From Streptomyces sp. 35G-GA-8 (lineage in GTDB: Bacteria; Actinomycetota; Actinomycetes; Streptomycetales; Streptomycetaceae): a stretch of DNA of 64,000 nucleotides. Location of the stretch: NCBI RefSeq assembly GCF_023534745.1, contig NZ_JAMHJQ010000008.1, positions 62,406 through 126,405 of the forward strand. The letters run 5' to 3'. The position numbers and the translations under genes were made by a program. Position 1 is the stretch's first letter; every line of letters starts with the position of its first letter. Of the stretch, positions 1 to 8,648 are shown piece by piece. Below the pieces are notes generated by a model that was not told where the DNA came from, made no database searches, and saw nothing but the letters and a program-made list of their open reading frames with translations.

Positions 1-554
1 TTCAGCTGCTCGCTGGTGAAGACCGCCTCCACCTCGTCCTTGGGCTCGACGTGGAAAGCCCGCAGCACCAGCCGGGCGCAGGCGCCCAGTCCGGCGGTCA
101 CCGGGCGGCACAGCCGGGCGAAGCCGACCAGACCGGGGCTGAACCAGAGCGCGGTCTTCTCCGGGGCCGCCATCGCGAGGTTCTTCGGGACCATCTCGCC
201 GATGACCAGATGCAGGAAGACGACCAGCGCGAGGGCCATGACATAGCCCAGTGGATGGATCAGCCCCTCGGGCAAATGGGCGGCGTGGAAGACGGGCTCC
301 AGCAGATGCGCCACCGTGGGCTCGGCGACCGCGCCGAGCGTCAGGGAGCAGATGGTGATGCCGAACTGCGCGGCGGCCATCATCTGGGGCAGATTCTCCA
401 GACCGTGCAGCACCTGTCTGGCCCGCGCGGAGCCGCGCGCGGCGTGCGGTTCGATCTGGCTGCGGCGTACGGAGACGAGGGCGAACTCGGCGCCGACGAA
501 GAATCCGTTGGCCAGGACGAGCAGCAGGGCGAAGACGAGTTGCAGGGCGCTCAT
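1..554 (-). CDS. CNNM/CBS-domain membrane protein (partial, N-terminal part)
   Basis: First 184 codons of a CNNM (DUF21) transporter-type protein of the HlyC/CorC family; the CBS pair and the CorC_HlyC domain lie beyond the left edge. The protein starts MSALQLVFALLLVLANG and shows the family pattern NGFFVGAEFALV, then hydrophobic segments near residues 1-25, 60-85 and 100-125, and the conserved GEMVPKNLA. The ATG at 554 overlaps the stop of the upstream paralogue (ATGA), so the two are probably translationally coupled. The family is linked to magnesium/cobalt efflux or homeostasis, but the substrate here is unknown. The old name haemolysin is misleading. Confidence 0.88.
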   Translation of the reverse strand, partial: MSALQLVFALLLVLANGFFVGAEFALVSVRRSQIEPHAARGSARARQVLHGLENLPQMMAAAQFGITICSLTLGAVAEPTVAHLLEPVFHAAHLPEGLIHPLGYVMALALVVFLHLVIGEMVPKNLAMAAPEKTALWFSPGLVGFARLCRPVTAGLGACARLVLRAFHVEPKDEVEAVFTSEQL

Positions 555-1927
555 CGGGCGCCCTCCGCCATCGCCGGGACGCAGGTGCGCTGATCGGCCG
601 GCGCTTCCGCCGGAAGCACGGCCGTACGGACCAGCCGGACCCGTTCGGCACGGTAGCGGTCCACCTGGCGTACGGAGAGCCGCCAGCCCGGCAGCTCCGC
701 CCGGTCGCCGGGGGCCGGGATGCGGCCCAGCAGATCGGCGACCAGGCCCGCGAGGGTTTCGTACGGCCCCTCGGGTACGTCGAGTCCGATCCGGCGCAGG
801 GTGAGGACCCGGGCGCTGCCGTCGGCGTCCCAGGCCGGGCGGCCGTCCTCGGGCGCGACGGGAGCCAGTTCGGGCCGTCCGTCGCCCTCGGCGTCGTGCT
901 CGTCGCGTACCTCGCCGACCAGCTCCTCGATGATGTCCTCCAGGGTGACGACGCCGGCCGTACCGCCGTACTCGTCGACCACGATGGCTATCGGCTGCTC
1001 GCTGCGCAGCCGCTCAAGGAGCTGCTGCACGGGCAGGGTCTCGGGGACCAGCAGGGCCGGCACGGCGATCCGTCCGACCGGGGTGCGCAGCCGCCGCTCC
1101 ACCGGCACCGCGAGCGCGTCCTTGAGATGCACCACGCCGACGATCTCGTCGATGCGCTCCCGGTAGACGGGGAAGCGGGACAGACCGGTGGCGCGGGTGA
1201 GGTTGAGGACGTCCGCGGCGGTCGCGTCGGACTGGAGCGCGCTCACCTTCACCCGGGGGGTCATCACATGCTGCGCGGTGAGCCGGCCGAGCGAGAGGGT
1301 CCGTACGAACAGATCGGCGGTGTCCTGTTCGAGGGCGCCCGCACGGGCGGAGTGGCGGGCCAGGGAGACCAGTTCGCCGGGGGTGCGGGCCGAGGCGAGT
1401 TCCTCGGTCGGTTCCACGCCGAGCAGCCGGACGAGCCGGTTGGCGACGGTGTTGAGGAGGGTGATCACCGGCCGGAACACGGTGGCGAACAGATGCTGGG
1501 GGCCCGCCACGAACCGCGCGACCTGGAGCGGCCGGGAGACCGCCCAGTTCTTCGGTACGAGTTCGCCGATCACCATCTGCACGGCCGAGGCGAGCAGCAT
1601 GCCGATCACCACCGCGATCCCGGAGACGGCCCCTTCGGGCAGTCCGGTCGCGGAGAGCGGGGCGTCCAGCAGCTGGGCCAGCGCGGGCTCGGCGAGCATG
1701 CCGACCACCAGCGAGGTGATGGTGATGCCCAGCTGGGTGCCCGAGAGCTGGAAGGACAGTTCCCGCAGGGACTTGACGACCGTACGGGCGCGGCGGTCAC
1801 CCGCGGCGGCGGCGCGTTCGGCGTCGGGGCGGTCCACGGTGACGAGGCCGAACTCGGCGGCCACGAAGAATCCGTTGGCGAGGATCAGAAGGAATGCCGC
1901 GGTGAGCAGCAGAAGGGGGATGGTCAT
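551..1927 (-). CDS. CNNM/CBS-domain membrane protein (CorC/HlyC family)
   Basis: Complete 458-residue paralogue of the gene that follows it. An N-terminal CNNM transmembrane domain (about 1-180) carries NGFFVAAEFGLV and GELVPKNWA (121-129). A CBS pair follows (about 215-340, with VMTPR and VVDEYGGTAGVVTLEDI-like stretches), then a C-terminal CorC_HlyC domain (about 355-440). It acts in the cytoplasmic membrane and is probably involved in divalent cation homeostasis; CBS pairs usually sense adenine nucleotides. A GAGG-type ribosome site lies just before the ATG at 1927. Two tandem CNNM genes with a 4-bp overlap suggest a paired or heteromeric function, which is inference. Confidence 0.9.
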   Translation of the reverse strand: MTIPLLLLTAAFLLILANGFFVAAEFGLVTVDRPDAERAAAAGDRRARTVVKSLRELSFQLSGTQLGITITSLVVGMLAEPALAQLLDAPLSATGLPEGAVSGIAVVIGMLLASAVQMVIGELVPKNWAVSRPLQVARFVAGPQHLFATVFRPVITLLNTVANRLVRLLGVEPTEELASARTPGELVSLARHSARAGALEQDTADLFVRTLSLGRLTAQHVMTPRVKVSALQSDATAADVLNLTRATGLSRFPVYRERIDEIVGVVHLKDALAVPVERRLRTPVGRIAVPALLVPETLPVQQLLERLRSEQPIAIVVDEYGGTAGVVTLEDIIEELVGEVRDEHDAEGDGRPELAPVAPEDGRPAWDADGSARVLTLRRIGLDVPEGPYETLAGLVADLLGRIPAPGDRAELPGWRLSVRQVDRYRAERVRLVRTAVLPAEAPADQRTCVPAMAEGAR

Positions 1928-2137
1928 GCCGCCGCCTCTTCGAAGGGGGCGGCGCAGGTACTACCGGACGATCCGTCCATTGCTGGAGGGAGTCACTCCT
2001 CGGGTCGCAGGTGCCCCGCGGGCCGGACACGGCCGTCGAATGCGGAGCGGGGCGCACTCGGCGCCTCCGGCACCAGAGTAATCAAGACAGCGGCCGGGAG
2101 GGCAGTGCCGTACGCCCATGGATGGAGCGCCGTACGG

Positions 2138-2620
2138 TCAGTCCCGGCCCGCCGCGGTGGAGCGGGAGTCGGCGAGCGCGCGCAGGGCGCGGGCGTCACG
2201 GATGGCGTGTGCCCTGGCGATTCCCGGCTGGATGGCCAGAACTGGCAGGCTGCTGCCGTCGCTGAGATCGAGGAAGACCCAGGGGTCGCCGGGCCGCAGA
2301 TTGACGCGCAGGATCTCGGCCCACTCCAGTCGGCGGCGGCGCGTGATATTGACGACAGTCACTCCTGTGTCGTCGGCCACGAGCTTGGGGCGGCTGAGCA
2401 GCGCCAGCACCCCGAGGAACAGCAGGGCCGTGAAGATGAAGCTCATCCGCTCCCCCGCGCTCAGCTGGTCGAGTGCCAGGCCGATGGCCGTGATGACGGC
2501 GAACATGGCCACGCCGACGGTCAGCAGGACGGCCCTGGTCCGGGTCGGCCGGAAGGTGACCGGAAGGACGGGCGGGCCGGACTCGCCGGACGGACCGGGC
2601 TGGGGCGCGGGGGCGGACAT
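2138..2620 (-). CDS. PH-domain-like membrane protein
   Basis: A 160-residue protein with a proline-rich start, two hydrophobic segments (about 30-50 and 60-80) and a C-terminal half of PH-like type with TRRRRLEWAEILRVNLRPGD and WVFLDLSDGSSLPVLAIQ. It is the last gene downstream of hisG, 51 bp after the hisG stop, so it may share the rib-his transcript. This small membrane protein is commonly found next to hisG in streptomycetes. No enzymatic residues are visible and the function is unknown; a membrane-anchored binding or structural role is only a guess. Confidence 0.75.
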   Translation of the reverse strand: MSAPAPQPGPSGESGPPVLPVTFRPTRTRAVLLTVGVAMFAVITAIGLALDQLSAGERMSFIFTALLFLGVLALLSRPKLVADDTGVTVVNITRRRRLEWAEILRVNLRPGDPWVFLDLSDGSSLPVLAIQPGIARAHAIRDARALRALADSRSTAAGRD

Positions 2621-2671
2621 ACGTTCTCGGACTTCCGGGAGTGGGTGCGGGGGCCGTACGACGGCGTGGAA

Positions 2672-3520
2672 TCAGAGGCGGCAGGCGTGGATGGCCGTGG
2701 TGAGGATGGCGCGGGCGCCCAGCTCATAGAGATCGTCCATGATCCGCTGCGCCTCCCGGGACGGGACCATCGCGCGGACGGCGACCCAGCCCTCGTTGTG
2801 CAGCGGGGAGACGGTCGGCGACTCCAGCCCCGGGGTGAGCGCGACGGCGCGCTCCAGGTGTTCGGCGCGGCAGTCGTAGTCCATCATCACGTACGTACGG
2901 GCCACGAGGACGCCCTGGAGCCTGCGCAGGAACTGCTGGACCTTGGGCTCCTCGCTGTCGGCGCCGCTTCGGCGGATGACGACCGCCTCCGAGATCATGA
3001 TCGGCTCGCCGACCACCTCAAGGCCCGCGTTGCGCAGCGAGGTGCCGGTCTCCACCACATCGGCGACGACCTGGGCGACGCCCAGCTCGATGGCGGTCTC
3101 GACCGCGCCGTCCAGGTGGACGACGGAGGCGTCGACGCCGCTGTCCGCGAGGTGTTTGGCGACGATTCCCTCGTACGAGGTGGCGACGGTCATCCCGCCG
3201 AAGTCCGCGATGCCGGCCGCGGTGCCGGGCTTGGTGGCATAGCGGAAGGTGGAGCGCGCGAAGCCGAGCGGAAGGATCTCTTCCGCGTTGGCCCCGGAGT
3301 CCAGCAGCAGATCACGGCCCGTGATGCCGATGTCGAGCCGGCCGGAGCTCACATAGATCGCGATGTCGCGCGGACGGAGATAGAAGAACTCCACCTCGTT
3401 GTCCGGGTCGACCAGGACGAGTTCCTTGGACTCCTTGCGCTGCTGGTAGCCGGCCTCATGGAGCATCGCCGACGCAGGTCCTGAGAGTGAACCCTTGTTG
3501 GGAATGGCGATGCGCAGCAT
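2672..3520 (-). CDS. hisG: ATP phosphoribosyltransferase, long form
   Basis: Catalyses the first committed step of histidine synthesis, ATP + PRPP to N1-phosphoribosyl-ATP, in the cytosol. The 282 residues fit the long form, which ends in a regulatory domain where histidine binds (about 210-282). The start MLRIAIPNKGSLSG is the usual family start, which is why I reject upstream in-frame codons. GRLDIGITGRDLLLDSG and the GTSLRNAGLEVVGEPI stretch are typical of the catalytic domains. It follows hisE by about 113 bp on the same strand. Long-form HisG does not need HisZ, and no hisZ is seen. Confidence 0.97.
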   Translation of the reverse strand: MLRIAIPNKGSLSGPASAMLHEAGYQQRKESKELVLVDPDNEVEFFYLRPRDIAIYVSSGRLDIGITGRDLLLDSGANAEEILPLGFARSTFRYATKPGTAAGIADFGGMTVATSYEGIVAKHLADSGVDASVVHLDGAVETAIELGVAQVVADVVETGTSLRNAGLEVVGEPIMISEAVVIRRSGADSEEPKVQQFLRRLQGVLVARTYVMMDYDCRAEHLERAVALTPGLESPTVSPLHNEGWVAVRAMVPSREAQRIMDDLYELGARAILTTAIHACRL

Positions 3521-3633
3521 GAGGTCGGATTCCTTTGTGCGAAGGGGCGGCTGTACGGAACAAGCTGTATGGAACAAGGTGCAACAGGCTGATACAGGAC
3601 GAAACGGGACGCCTGTGCTCAGCGGCGGGCGTA

Positions 3634-3906
3634 TCAGAGATGGGCGTACACGTCGTCGAGGGAGATTCCGCGCGCGACCATCATCACCTGGACGTGGTAG
3701 AGGAGCTGGGAGATCTCCTCGGCGGCGGCTTCCTTGCCCTCGTACTCGGCGGCCATCCATACTTCGGCCGCCTCTTCGACGACCTTCTTGCCGATGGCAT
3801 GGACGCCCTTGCCCACCAGCTCGGCGGTGCGGGACGTGGCGGGGTCGCCCTCGGCGGCCTTCTGCTGGAGCTCGGTGAAAAGCTCCTCGAACGTCTTCTT
3901 GGACAT
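3634..3906 (-). CDS. hisE: Phosphoribosyl-ATP pyrophosphatase
   Basis: Second histidine step: hydrolyses phosphoribosyl-ATP to phosphoribosyl-AMP. The 90 residues from [13 protein letters not shown] match the usual length of the all-alpha NTP pyrophosphatase family. The conserved [15 protein letters not shown] carries the acidic metal-binding residues, followed by [14 protein letters not shown]. An alternative GTG at 3918 would overlap the ribH stop as GTGA and add four residues; neither start has a strong ribosome site, so translational coupling to ribH is likely. It is a stand-alone HisE, not fused to HisI. Confidence 0.95.
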   Translation of the reverse strand: MSKKTFEELFTELQQKAAEGDPATSRTAELVGKGVHAIGKKVVEEAAEVWMAAEYEGKEAAAEEISQLLYHVQVMMVARGISLDDVYAHL

Positions 3907-3914
3907 GGTGAGGG

Positions 3915-4427
3915 TCACTTTACGCGGCCGGAGGTGACCCCCTGGCGCCAGGGTTCGGCGATCGTGCGCAGGGTGGTCGCGGTGGCGACGGCGGCGGTGA
4001 CCGCCTCGTGCCCCTTGTCCTCGTGGGAGCCCTCAAGCCCGGCCCGGTCGAGCGCCTGCTCCTCGGTGTCGCAGGTGAGCACGCCGAAGCCGATCGGGAC
4101 ACCCGTGTCGACGGAGACCTGGGTGAGGCCCTGCGTCACGCCCTGGCACACATACTCGAAGTGCGGGGTGCCGCCCCTGATGACGACGCCGAGGGCGACG
4201 ACCGCGTCATAGCCGCGGCCGGCCAGCACCTTGGCGACGACCGGAAGCTCGAAGCTGCCCGGCACCCGGAGCAGGGTCGGCTCGTCGATACCGAGGTCCC
4301 GCAGGGCCCTCAGGGCGCCGTCCACGAGGCCGTCCATGACCTGCTCGTGCCACTGCGCCGCGATCACGGCGACCCGGAGGTCCCCGCAGTTCTTCACACT
4401 CAGTTCGGGTGCGCCCTTGCCGCTCAC
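3915..4427 (-). CDS. ribH: 6,7-dimethyl-8-ribityllumazine synthase
   Basis: Penultimate riboflavin step: condenses 5-amino-6-ribitylaminouracil with 3,4-dihydroxybutanone 4-phosphate to lumazine. About 170 residues from a GTG at 4427, chosen because GAGGAGA lies four bases upstream. Family features are [10 protein letters not shown] at the N terminus, [29 protein letters not shown] and [20 protein letters not shown]. The enzyme normally forms a 60-subunit shell or a pentamer. It sits between ribBA (46 bp upstream) and hisE (start abutting or overlapping). Confidence 0.96.
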   Translation of the reverse strand: MSGKGAPELSVKNCGDLRVAVIAAQWHEQVMDGLVDGALRALRDLGIDEPTLLRVPGSFELPVVAKVLAGRGYDAVVALGVVIRGGTPHFEYVCQGVTQGLTQVSVDTGVPIGFGVLTCDTEEQALDRAGLEGSHEDKGHEAVTAAVATATTLRTIAEPWRQGVTSGRVK

Positions 4428-4473
4428 GTCTCTCCTCGAAGTTGTTCGTCGCTGATCTTCTGGGGTGGTGTGG

Positions 4474-5775
4474 TCACTGGTTGTCGCATGCGGACGCGGC
4501 GGTGGCCGCGTCCAGCCAGGGCAGGTCGTGCCCCATCCGGTCGCGCTTGGTCCGCAGATAGCGGAGGTTGTGCTCCCCCGCCTGGACGGGCATCGGCTCA
4601 CGGCCGGTGACCCGCAGCCCGTGCCGGACGAGCGCCGTCGTCTTGTCGGGGTTGTTGGTCATCAGCCGCAGCCCCCGGACCCCGAGGTCGTCGAGGATCC
4701 GCGCGCCGGCCGCGTAGTCGCGGGCGTCGGCGGGCAGGCCGAGTTCGAGATTGGCGTCCAGCGTGTCGTGGCCGCGTTCCTGGAGCTCGTACGCGCGCAG
4801 CTTGGACAGCAGCCCGATGCCCCGGCCCTCGTGGCCGCGCAGATAGACGACGACTCCCCGGCCCTCCTCGGTGATCCGCTCCATGGACGCCTGGAGCTGG
4901 GGGCCGCAGTCGCAGCGCAGCGAGCCGAAGATGTCGCCGGTGAGGCATTCGGAGTGGACCCGGACGAGCACGTCCTCGCCGTCACCGATGTCCCCGTGGA
5001 CGAGGGCGACATGCTCGACGCCGTCGACCGTGGAGCGGTAGCCGTACGCGGTGAACTCACCGTGGGCGGTGGGGAGGCGCACCTCCGCCTCGCGGCGGAC
5101 CGTGGGCTCCGAGGTGCGGCGGTAGGCGATCAGATCCTCGATGGAGATGATCGAGAAGCCGTGCTTGCGGGCGAACGGGATCAGCTCGGGCAGCCGCAGC
5201 ATCACCCCGTCCTCGCCCGCGATCTCCACGATCGCGCCGGCCGGGCGCAGACCGGCGAGGCGCGCCAGATCGACGGCGGCCTCGGTGTGACCGTTGCGCA
5301 CGAGCACACCGCCGGTCCTGGCGCGCAGCGGGAAGACATGGCCCGGCCTGACGAAGTCGCCGGCCTCCGCGTCACCCCCGGCGAGCAGGGTGAGGGTGGT
5401 GGCCCGGTCGGCGGCGGAGATGCCCGTGGTGACGCCGTGGGCGGCCGACGCGTCGACGGTGACGGTGAAGGCCGTACGCATCGATTCGGTGTTGTGGCCG
5501 ACCATCTGCGGGATTTCGAGCCGGTCGAGCTCGGCGCCCTCCATGGGGGCGCAGATCATTCCGCGGCACTCGCGCATCATGAAGGCGACGATCTCGGGGG
5601 TGGCCTTCTCGGCCGCGATGACGAGATCGCCCTCGTTCTCGCGGTCCTCGTCGTCGACCACCACGACCGGGCGGCCGGCGGCGATATCGCGTACGGCCTG
5701 CTCCACGGAGTCGAGCGAGAGGTCCTCGGCATTGTCGGCGGAGTACCAGGTGGGCTGGGCCGGCAGGGTGGTCAT
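4474..5775 (-). CDS. ribBA: Bifunctional DHBP synthase / GTP cyclohydrolase II
   Basis: Two-domain enzyme (433 residues) that feeds both branches of riboflavin synthesis. The N-terminal RibB domain (about 1-210) converts ribulose 5-phosphate to 3,4-dihydroxy-2-butanone 4-phosphate and shows [16 protein letters not shown]. The C-terminal RibA domain (about 215-420) opens GTP; its zinc cysteines are in [18 protein letters not shown] and the active site in [10 protein letters not shown]. The ATG at 5775 overlaps the ribM stop (ATGA), showing tight coupling. All catalytic residues I can check are present, so both halves look active. Confidence 0.97.
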   Translation of the reverse strand: MTTLPAQPTWYSADNAEDLSLDSVEQAVRDIAAGRPVVVVDDEDRENEGDLVIAAEKATPEIVAFMMRECRGMICAPMEGAELDRLEIPQMVGHNTESMRTAFTVTVDASAAHGVTTGISAADRATTLTLLAGGDAEAGDFVRPGHVFPLRARTGGVLVRNGHTEAAVDLARLAGLRPAGAIVEIAGEDGVMLRLPELIPFARKHGFSIISIEDLIAYRRTSEPTVRREAEVRLPTAHGEFTAYGYRSTVDGVEHVALVHGDIGDGEDVLVRVHSECLTGDIFGSLRCDCGPQLQASMERITEEGRGVVVYLRGHEGRGIGLLSKLRAYELQERGHDTLDANLELGLPADARDYAAGARILDDLGVRGLRLMTNNPDKTTALVRHGLRVTGREPMPVQAGEHNLRYLRTKRDRMGHDLPWLDAATAASACDNQ

Positions 5776-6422
5776 GCCGTTGCTCCTTCCAGAGCCGGGG
5801 TGTTCGCGCGCGACCGGAGCCACCAGTCGCGCATCCCCCAGAGGACGAGGGCGAGGTAGATGACGTACACGAGGCCGGAGAAGGCGAGTCCGCTGCTGAA
5901 GGCGAGCGGTACGCCCACGATGTCCACGAGCAGCCAGGCGAACCAGAACTCGACCAGACCACGGGCCTGGGCGACCATCGCGGCGAGCGTGCCGACGAAG
6001 ATGTACGCGTCGGGCCAGGGGTTCCAGGACAGGTCGGGGAGGGCGACGAAGAGACCGCCGACGGCCAGAGTGCCAAGCGCCGTACCGCCGAGCAGCATCC
6101 AGCGCTCGCGCCAGGTGGCGAACCGGATGGCGATCGAGCCGTCCTGCGCCTGCCGCCTGCCGTGCTGCCACTGGCGCCAGCCCCACAACGCCACGCCGAT
6201 GACCAGCAGTTGCTTGCCGACACCGCCGCTGAGGTGGGCGGAGGCATACGCGCCGACGAGGATGACGCCGGACAGGACCTGGGCGGGCCAGGTCCAGATC
6301 GAGCGCCGCCAGCCGAGCGCGAGGGCGGCCAGACCGATGGTGTTGCCGATCATGTCGGACCACAGGATGTGCTGATCGAAGGCCGTGAAGGCCTCGCCGT
6401 TCAGCCAGGACAGGGTGTTCAC
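5772..6422 (-). CDS. ribM: Riboflavin transporter RibM (PnuC family)
   Basis: A 216-residue integral membrane protein with about seven hydrophobic segments, including [16 protein letters not shown] and [10 protein letters not shown], typical of the PnuC vitamin transporter family. PnuC proteins usually carry nicotinamide riboside, but the member inside actinobacterial rib operons (RibM, PnuX) is known to transport riboflavin by facilitated diffusion. Location between ribE and ribBA, under the FMN riboswitch, supports that substrate. The GTG start at 6422 overlaps the ribE stop (GTGA), and the stop overlaps the ribBA start. Assignment to riboflavin rests on context. Confidence 0.88.
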   Translation of the reverse strand: MNTLSWLNGEAFTAFDQHILWSDMIGNTIGLAALALGWRRSIWTWPAQVLSGVILVGAYASAHLSGGVGKQLLVIGVALWGWRQWQHGRRQAQDGSIAIRFATWRERWMLLGGTALGTLAVGGLFVALPDLSWNPWPDAYIFVGTLAAMVAQARGLVEFWFAWLLVDIVGVPLAFSSGLAFSGLVYVIYLALVLWGMRDWWLRSRANTPALEGATA

Positions 6423-7090
6423 CGATCCAACTCCTCGGGCTGCTCGGTCTGCTGGGTCGGCTCGGTCCGTTCGGCCGGCCGGGCCTTGTCGGTCGTCCCG
6501 CCTCCGGCGCCGAGCAGCCGCTCGACGTATTTCGCGAGGACGTCGACTTCGAGGTTGACCGGGTCGCCGGGGCCCTTGATGCCGAGCGTGGTCAGGGCGA
6601 GGGTGGTGGGGATGAGGCTGATGGTGAAGTAGTCGGGCCCCGCGTCGACGACCGTGAGGCTGACACCGTCGACGGTGATCGACCCCTTCTCGACGACATA
6701 GCGGGACAGGGCCGCGGGGAGCGAGATCCTCACCAGCTCCCAGTGCTCGGACGGGGTGCGTTCGACAACGGTGCCGGTGCCGTCCACATGGCCCTGGACG
6801 ATATGTCCCCCGAGCCGGCCGCCGACGGCCACGGGCCGCTCCAGATTGACCCGGGAGCCGGTCGCCAGCGCGCCGAGGCTGGAGCGGTTCAGTGTCTCGG
6901 CCATCACATCGGCGGTGAACTCGCCGTCCTCGAAGTCCACGACCGTGAGACAGACACCGTTGACGGCGATCGAGTCTCCGTGCTTGGCGTTCTCGGTGAC
7001 GGCGGGTCCGCGGAGGCGGAAGCGGGAGGAGTCACCGAGGTTCTCGATGGCGGTGACCTCACCCAGTTCTTCGACGATTCCGGTGAACAC
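6419..7090 (-). CDS. ribE: Riboflavin synthase, alpha subunit
   Basis: Last riboflavin step: dismutates two lumazine molecules to riboflavin plus the ribitylaminouracil. 223 residues with the family start [12 protein letters not shown] and two similar beta-barrel repeats, each with a motif of the type VNGVCLTVV (first half) and [10 protein letters not shown] (second half). The C terminus (about 200-223) is a polar Thr/Glu/Gln-rich tail that looks dispensable. The GTG start at 7090 directly follows the ribD stop codon, so translation is likely coupled. The gene is called ribE or ribC depending on nomenclature. Confidence 0.96.
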   Translation of the reverse strand: MFTGIVEELGEVTAIENLGDSSRFRLRGPAVTENAKHGDSIAVNGVCLTVVDFEDGEFTADVMAETLNRSSLGALATGSRVNLERPVAVGGRLGGHIVQGHVDGTGTVVERTPSEHWELVRISLPAALSRYVVEKGSITVDGVSLTVVDAGPDYFTISLIPTTLALTTLGIKGPGDPVNLEVDVLAKYVERLLGAGGGTTDKARPAERTEPTQQTEQPEELDR

Positions 7091-8308
7091 TCAACGCTCC
7101 TTCGTGGTGGGGACATTCGTGGGGACGTTCATGGCGGGCGCGGGTGCGGGTACGGGCGCGGGTGCCGGTCCGGGCTCGGGGATCGCGGTGATCCGCAGGT
7201 CGGGGCCGATCCGTACGGTCTCCGTCATCCGCAGTCGCAACGCCTCGCCGATGGTGCTGATTCCGGCGTCGACGAGAGCCGGGCGCCCGGCGCCGAGCAG
7301 GACGGGGGCGAGATAGCCGACGACCTTGTCGACGGCGCCCGCGGCGACGAAGGAACCGGCCAGGGCCGGGCCGCCTTCGAGGAGTACGGAGCGGACGCCA
7401 CGCTCGTACAACGCGGCCAGCAGGGCGGGGATGTCCAGACCCCGGCCGGCCCGGGGCAGCCGTACGACCTCGGGCAGTTCCCCCGCGTCGGCGTCCTCGG
7501 CGATGGCGATCAGGGTGGGAGCCGCGCCGTCGAGCACCCGGGCGCCCGGCTGCACGGCGGTGGCCTCGGTGTCGACGACGACCCGCAGCGGCTGGACGGC
7601 GCCGTCGATGCCGCGTACGGCGAGATGCGGATCGTCGGCGCGCGCGGTGCCCGAGCCGACCACGACCGCGTCGGACTCGGCGCGCAGCCGGTGGACATCG
7701 GCGCGTGCCTCGGCGGAGGTGATCCAGCGGCTGGTGGAGTCGGCGGCGGCGATCCGGCCGTCGAGCGTGGCCGCGTACTTCCATACGACGTGTGGGCGGC
7801 CACGGCGTACGGCGGTGAGCCAGGCGGCGTTGCCCGCCTCGGCCTCCTCGCCGAGGAGCCCGCCGCTTACGGTGAGTCCGGCCGCGCGCAGGGTGTCGGC
7901 GCCGCCCGCCGCCCGGGGGTTCGGGTCGGCGACGGCGTAACTGACCCGGGCGACACCGGCGTCGATCAGCGCCTGGGCACAGGGGCCGGTACGGCCGGTG
8001 TGGGCGCAGGGTTCGAGAGTGACGTACGCGGTGCCGCCGCGGGCCCGTTCGCCGGCCGCGCGCAGCGCGTGGATCTCGGCGTGCGGGCCGCCCGCGCGCC
8101 GGTGGAAGCCCTCGCCGACGAGATGTCCCGACGCGTCGAGGATCACGCATCCGACGACCGGGTTGGGGCTGGTGGAACCGAGTCCACGAGCGGCGAGCGC
8201 GATGGCGCGGCGCATGGCGTCGGCGTCGCCCACGACGTCGGTCACGCCTATGACGTCGGCATCGCCCATGACGTCCGCGTCGCCCATGACGTCGGATTCC
8301 GTTGCCAC
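7091..8308 (-). CDS. ribD: Riboflavin deaminase/reductase RibD
   Basis: Bifunctional enzyme of early riboflavin synthesis (405 residues): zinc deaminase domain first (about 35-180, with HAEIHALRAAG and PCAHTGRTGPCAQAL holding the zinc ligands), then an NADPH reductase domain (about 185-370). The start is the GTG at 8308, preceded at five bases by AGGAGG. It is the first gene after the FMN riboswitch. The N terminus is unusual: imperfect 18-bp direct repeats (8216-8287) encode about four repeats of a DVMGDA-like hexapeptide just before the deaminase domain. The C terminus is a Pro/Ala-rich tail (PAPAPVPAPAPA). Confidence 0.95.
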   Translation of the reverse strand: MATESDVMGDADVMGDADVIGVTDVVGDADAMRRAIALAARGLGSTSPNPVVGCVILDASGHLVGEGFHRRAGGPHAEIHALRAAGERARGGTAYVTLEPCAHTGRTGPCAQALIDAGVARVSYAVADPNPRAAGGADTLRAAGLTVSGGLLGEEAEAGNAAWLTAVRRGRPHVVWKYAATLDGRIAAADSTSRWITSAEARADVHRLRAESDAVVVGSGTARADDPHLAVRGIDGAVQPLRVVVDTEATAVQPGARVLDGAAPTLIAIAEDADAGELPEVVRLPRAGRGLDIPALLAALYERGVRSVLLEGGPALAGSFVAAGAVDKVVGYLAPVLLGAGRPALVDAGISTIGEALRLRMTETVRIGPDLRITAIPEPGPAPAPVPAPAPAMNVPTNVPTTKER

Positions 8309-8453
8309 CGGGTCCTCCTGCCTCTTCGGGCACGGACTCCGGGGCCTGTCGATGACGACAGTGAAGCGAGAACGCACAGGGGAACGCCGAGGCCGAAGAT
8401 CCGGCTCGTCCGAGGACGAACCGCCGACGGCGGCGTACCTGTGAGGGCCCGCC

Positions 8454-8580
8454 GCGCACTGCCTCCCATCCGGACTTTCACCGTCGGTCCAGGAATCTCA
8501 CCTGGTCAACCGGCCGCTGGCTGCGGACGGGTCGCGGACTATAACCGCCGGTTCGGAATTACACCGACCCCGGAGTGCGC
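8454..8580 (-). promoter_or_regulatory. FMN riboswitch (RFN element)
   Basis: On the minus strand the conserved RFN blocks appear in order: TCGGTGTAATTCCGAACCGG, GCGGTTATAGTCCGCGACCC, GACCAGGTGAGATTCCTGG, ACCGACGGTGAAAGTCCGG and ATGGGAGGCAGTGCGC. The closing P1 stem is GCGCACT (8574-8580) with AGTGCGC (8454-8460). It binds FMN and turns the rib operon off. Between it and the ribD start (8309-8453) a hairpin at 8402-8423 lacks a T-run, so control may act on translation rather than on termination. A weak promoter candidate lies just upstream (gggcaa at 8620-8625 as -35, about 17 bp from 8597-8602). The rest of 8309-8648 holds no gene. Confidence 0.95.
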
Positions 8581-8648
8581 TGCTTCTGGTACCCGACCAG
8601 TGTGCCACGGCCGCTCGTGGGGCAACCGGGCGAGGGTTGTGGGCTGAC

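Noticed and set aside
896-3484. Long plus-strand frame opposite the CNNM and hisG genes
   Set aside because: Spans several real minus-strand genes and intergenic DNA; composition not protein-like.
8402-8423. Intrinsic terminator of the FMN riboswitch
   Set aside because: The hairpin is not followed by a T-run, so I list it only as part of the possible expression platform.
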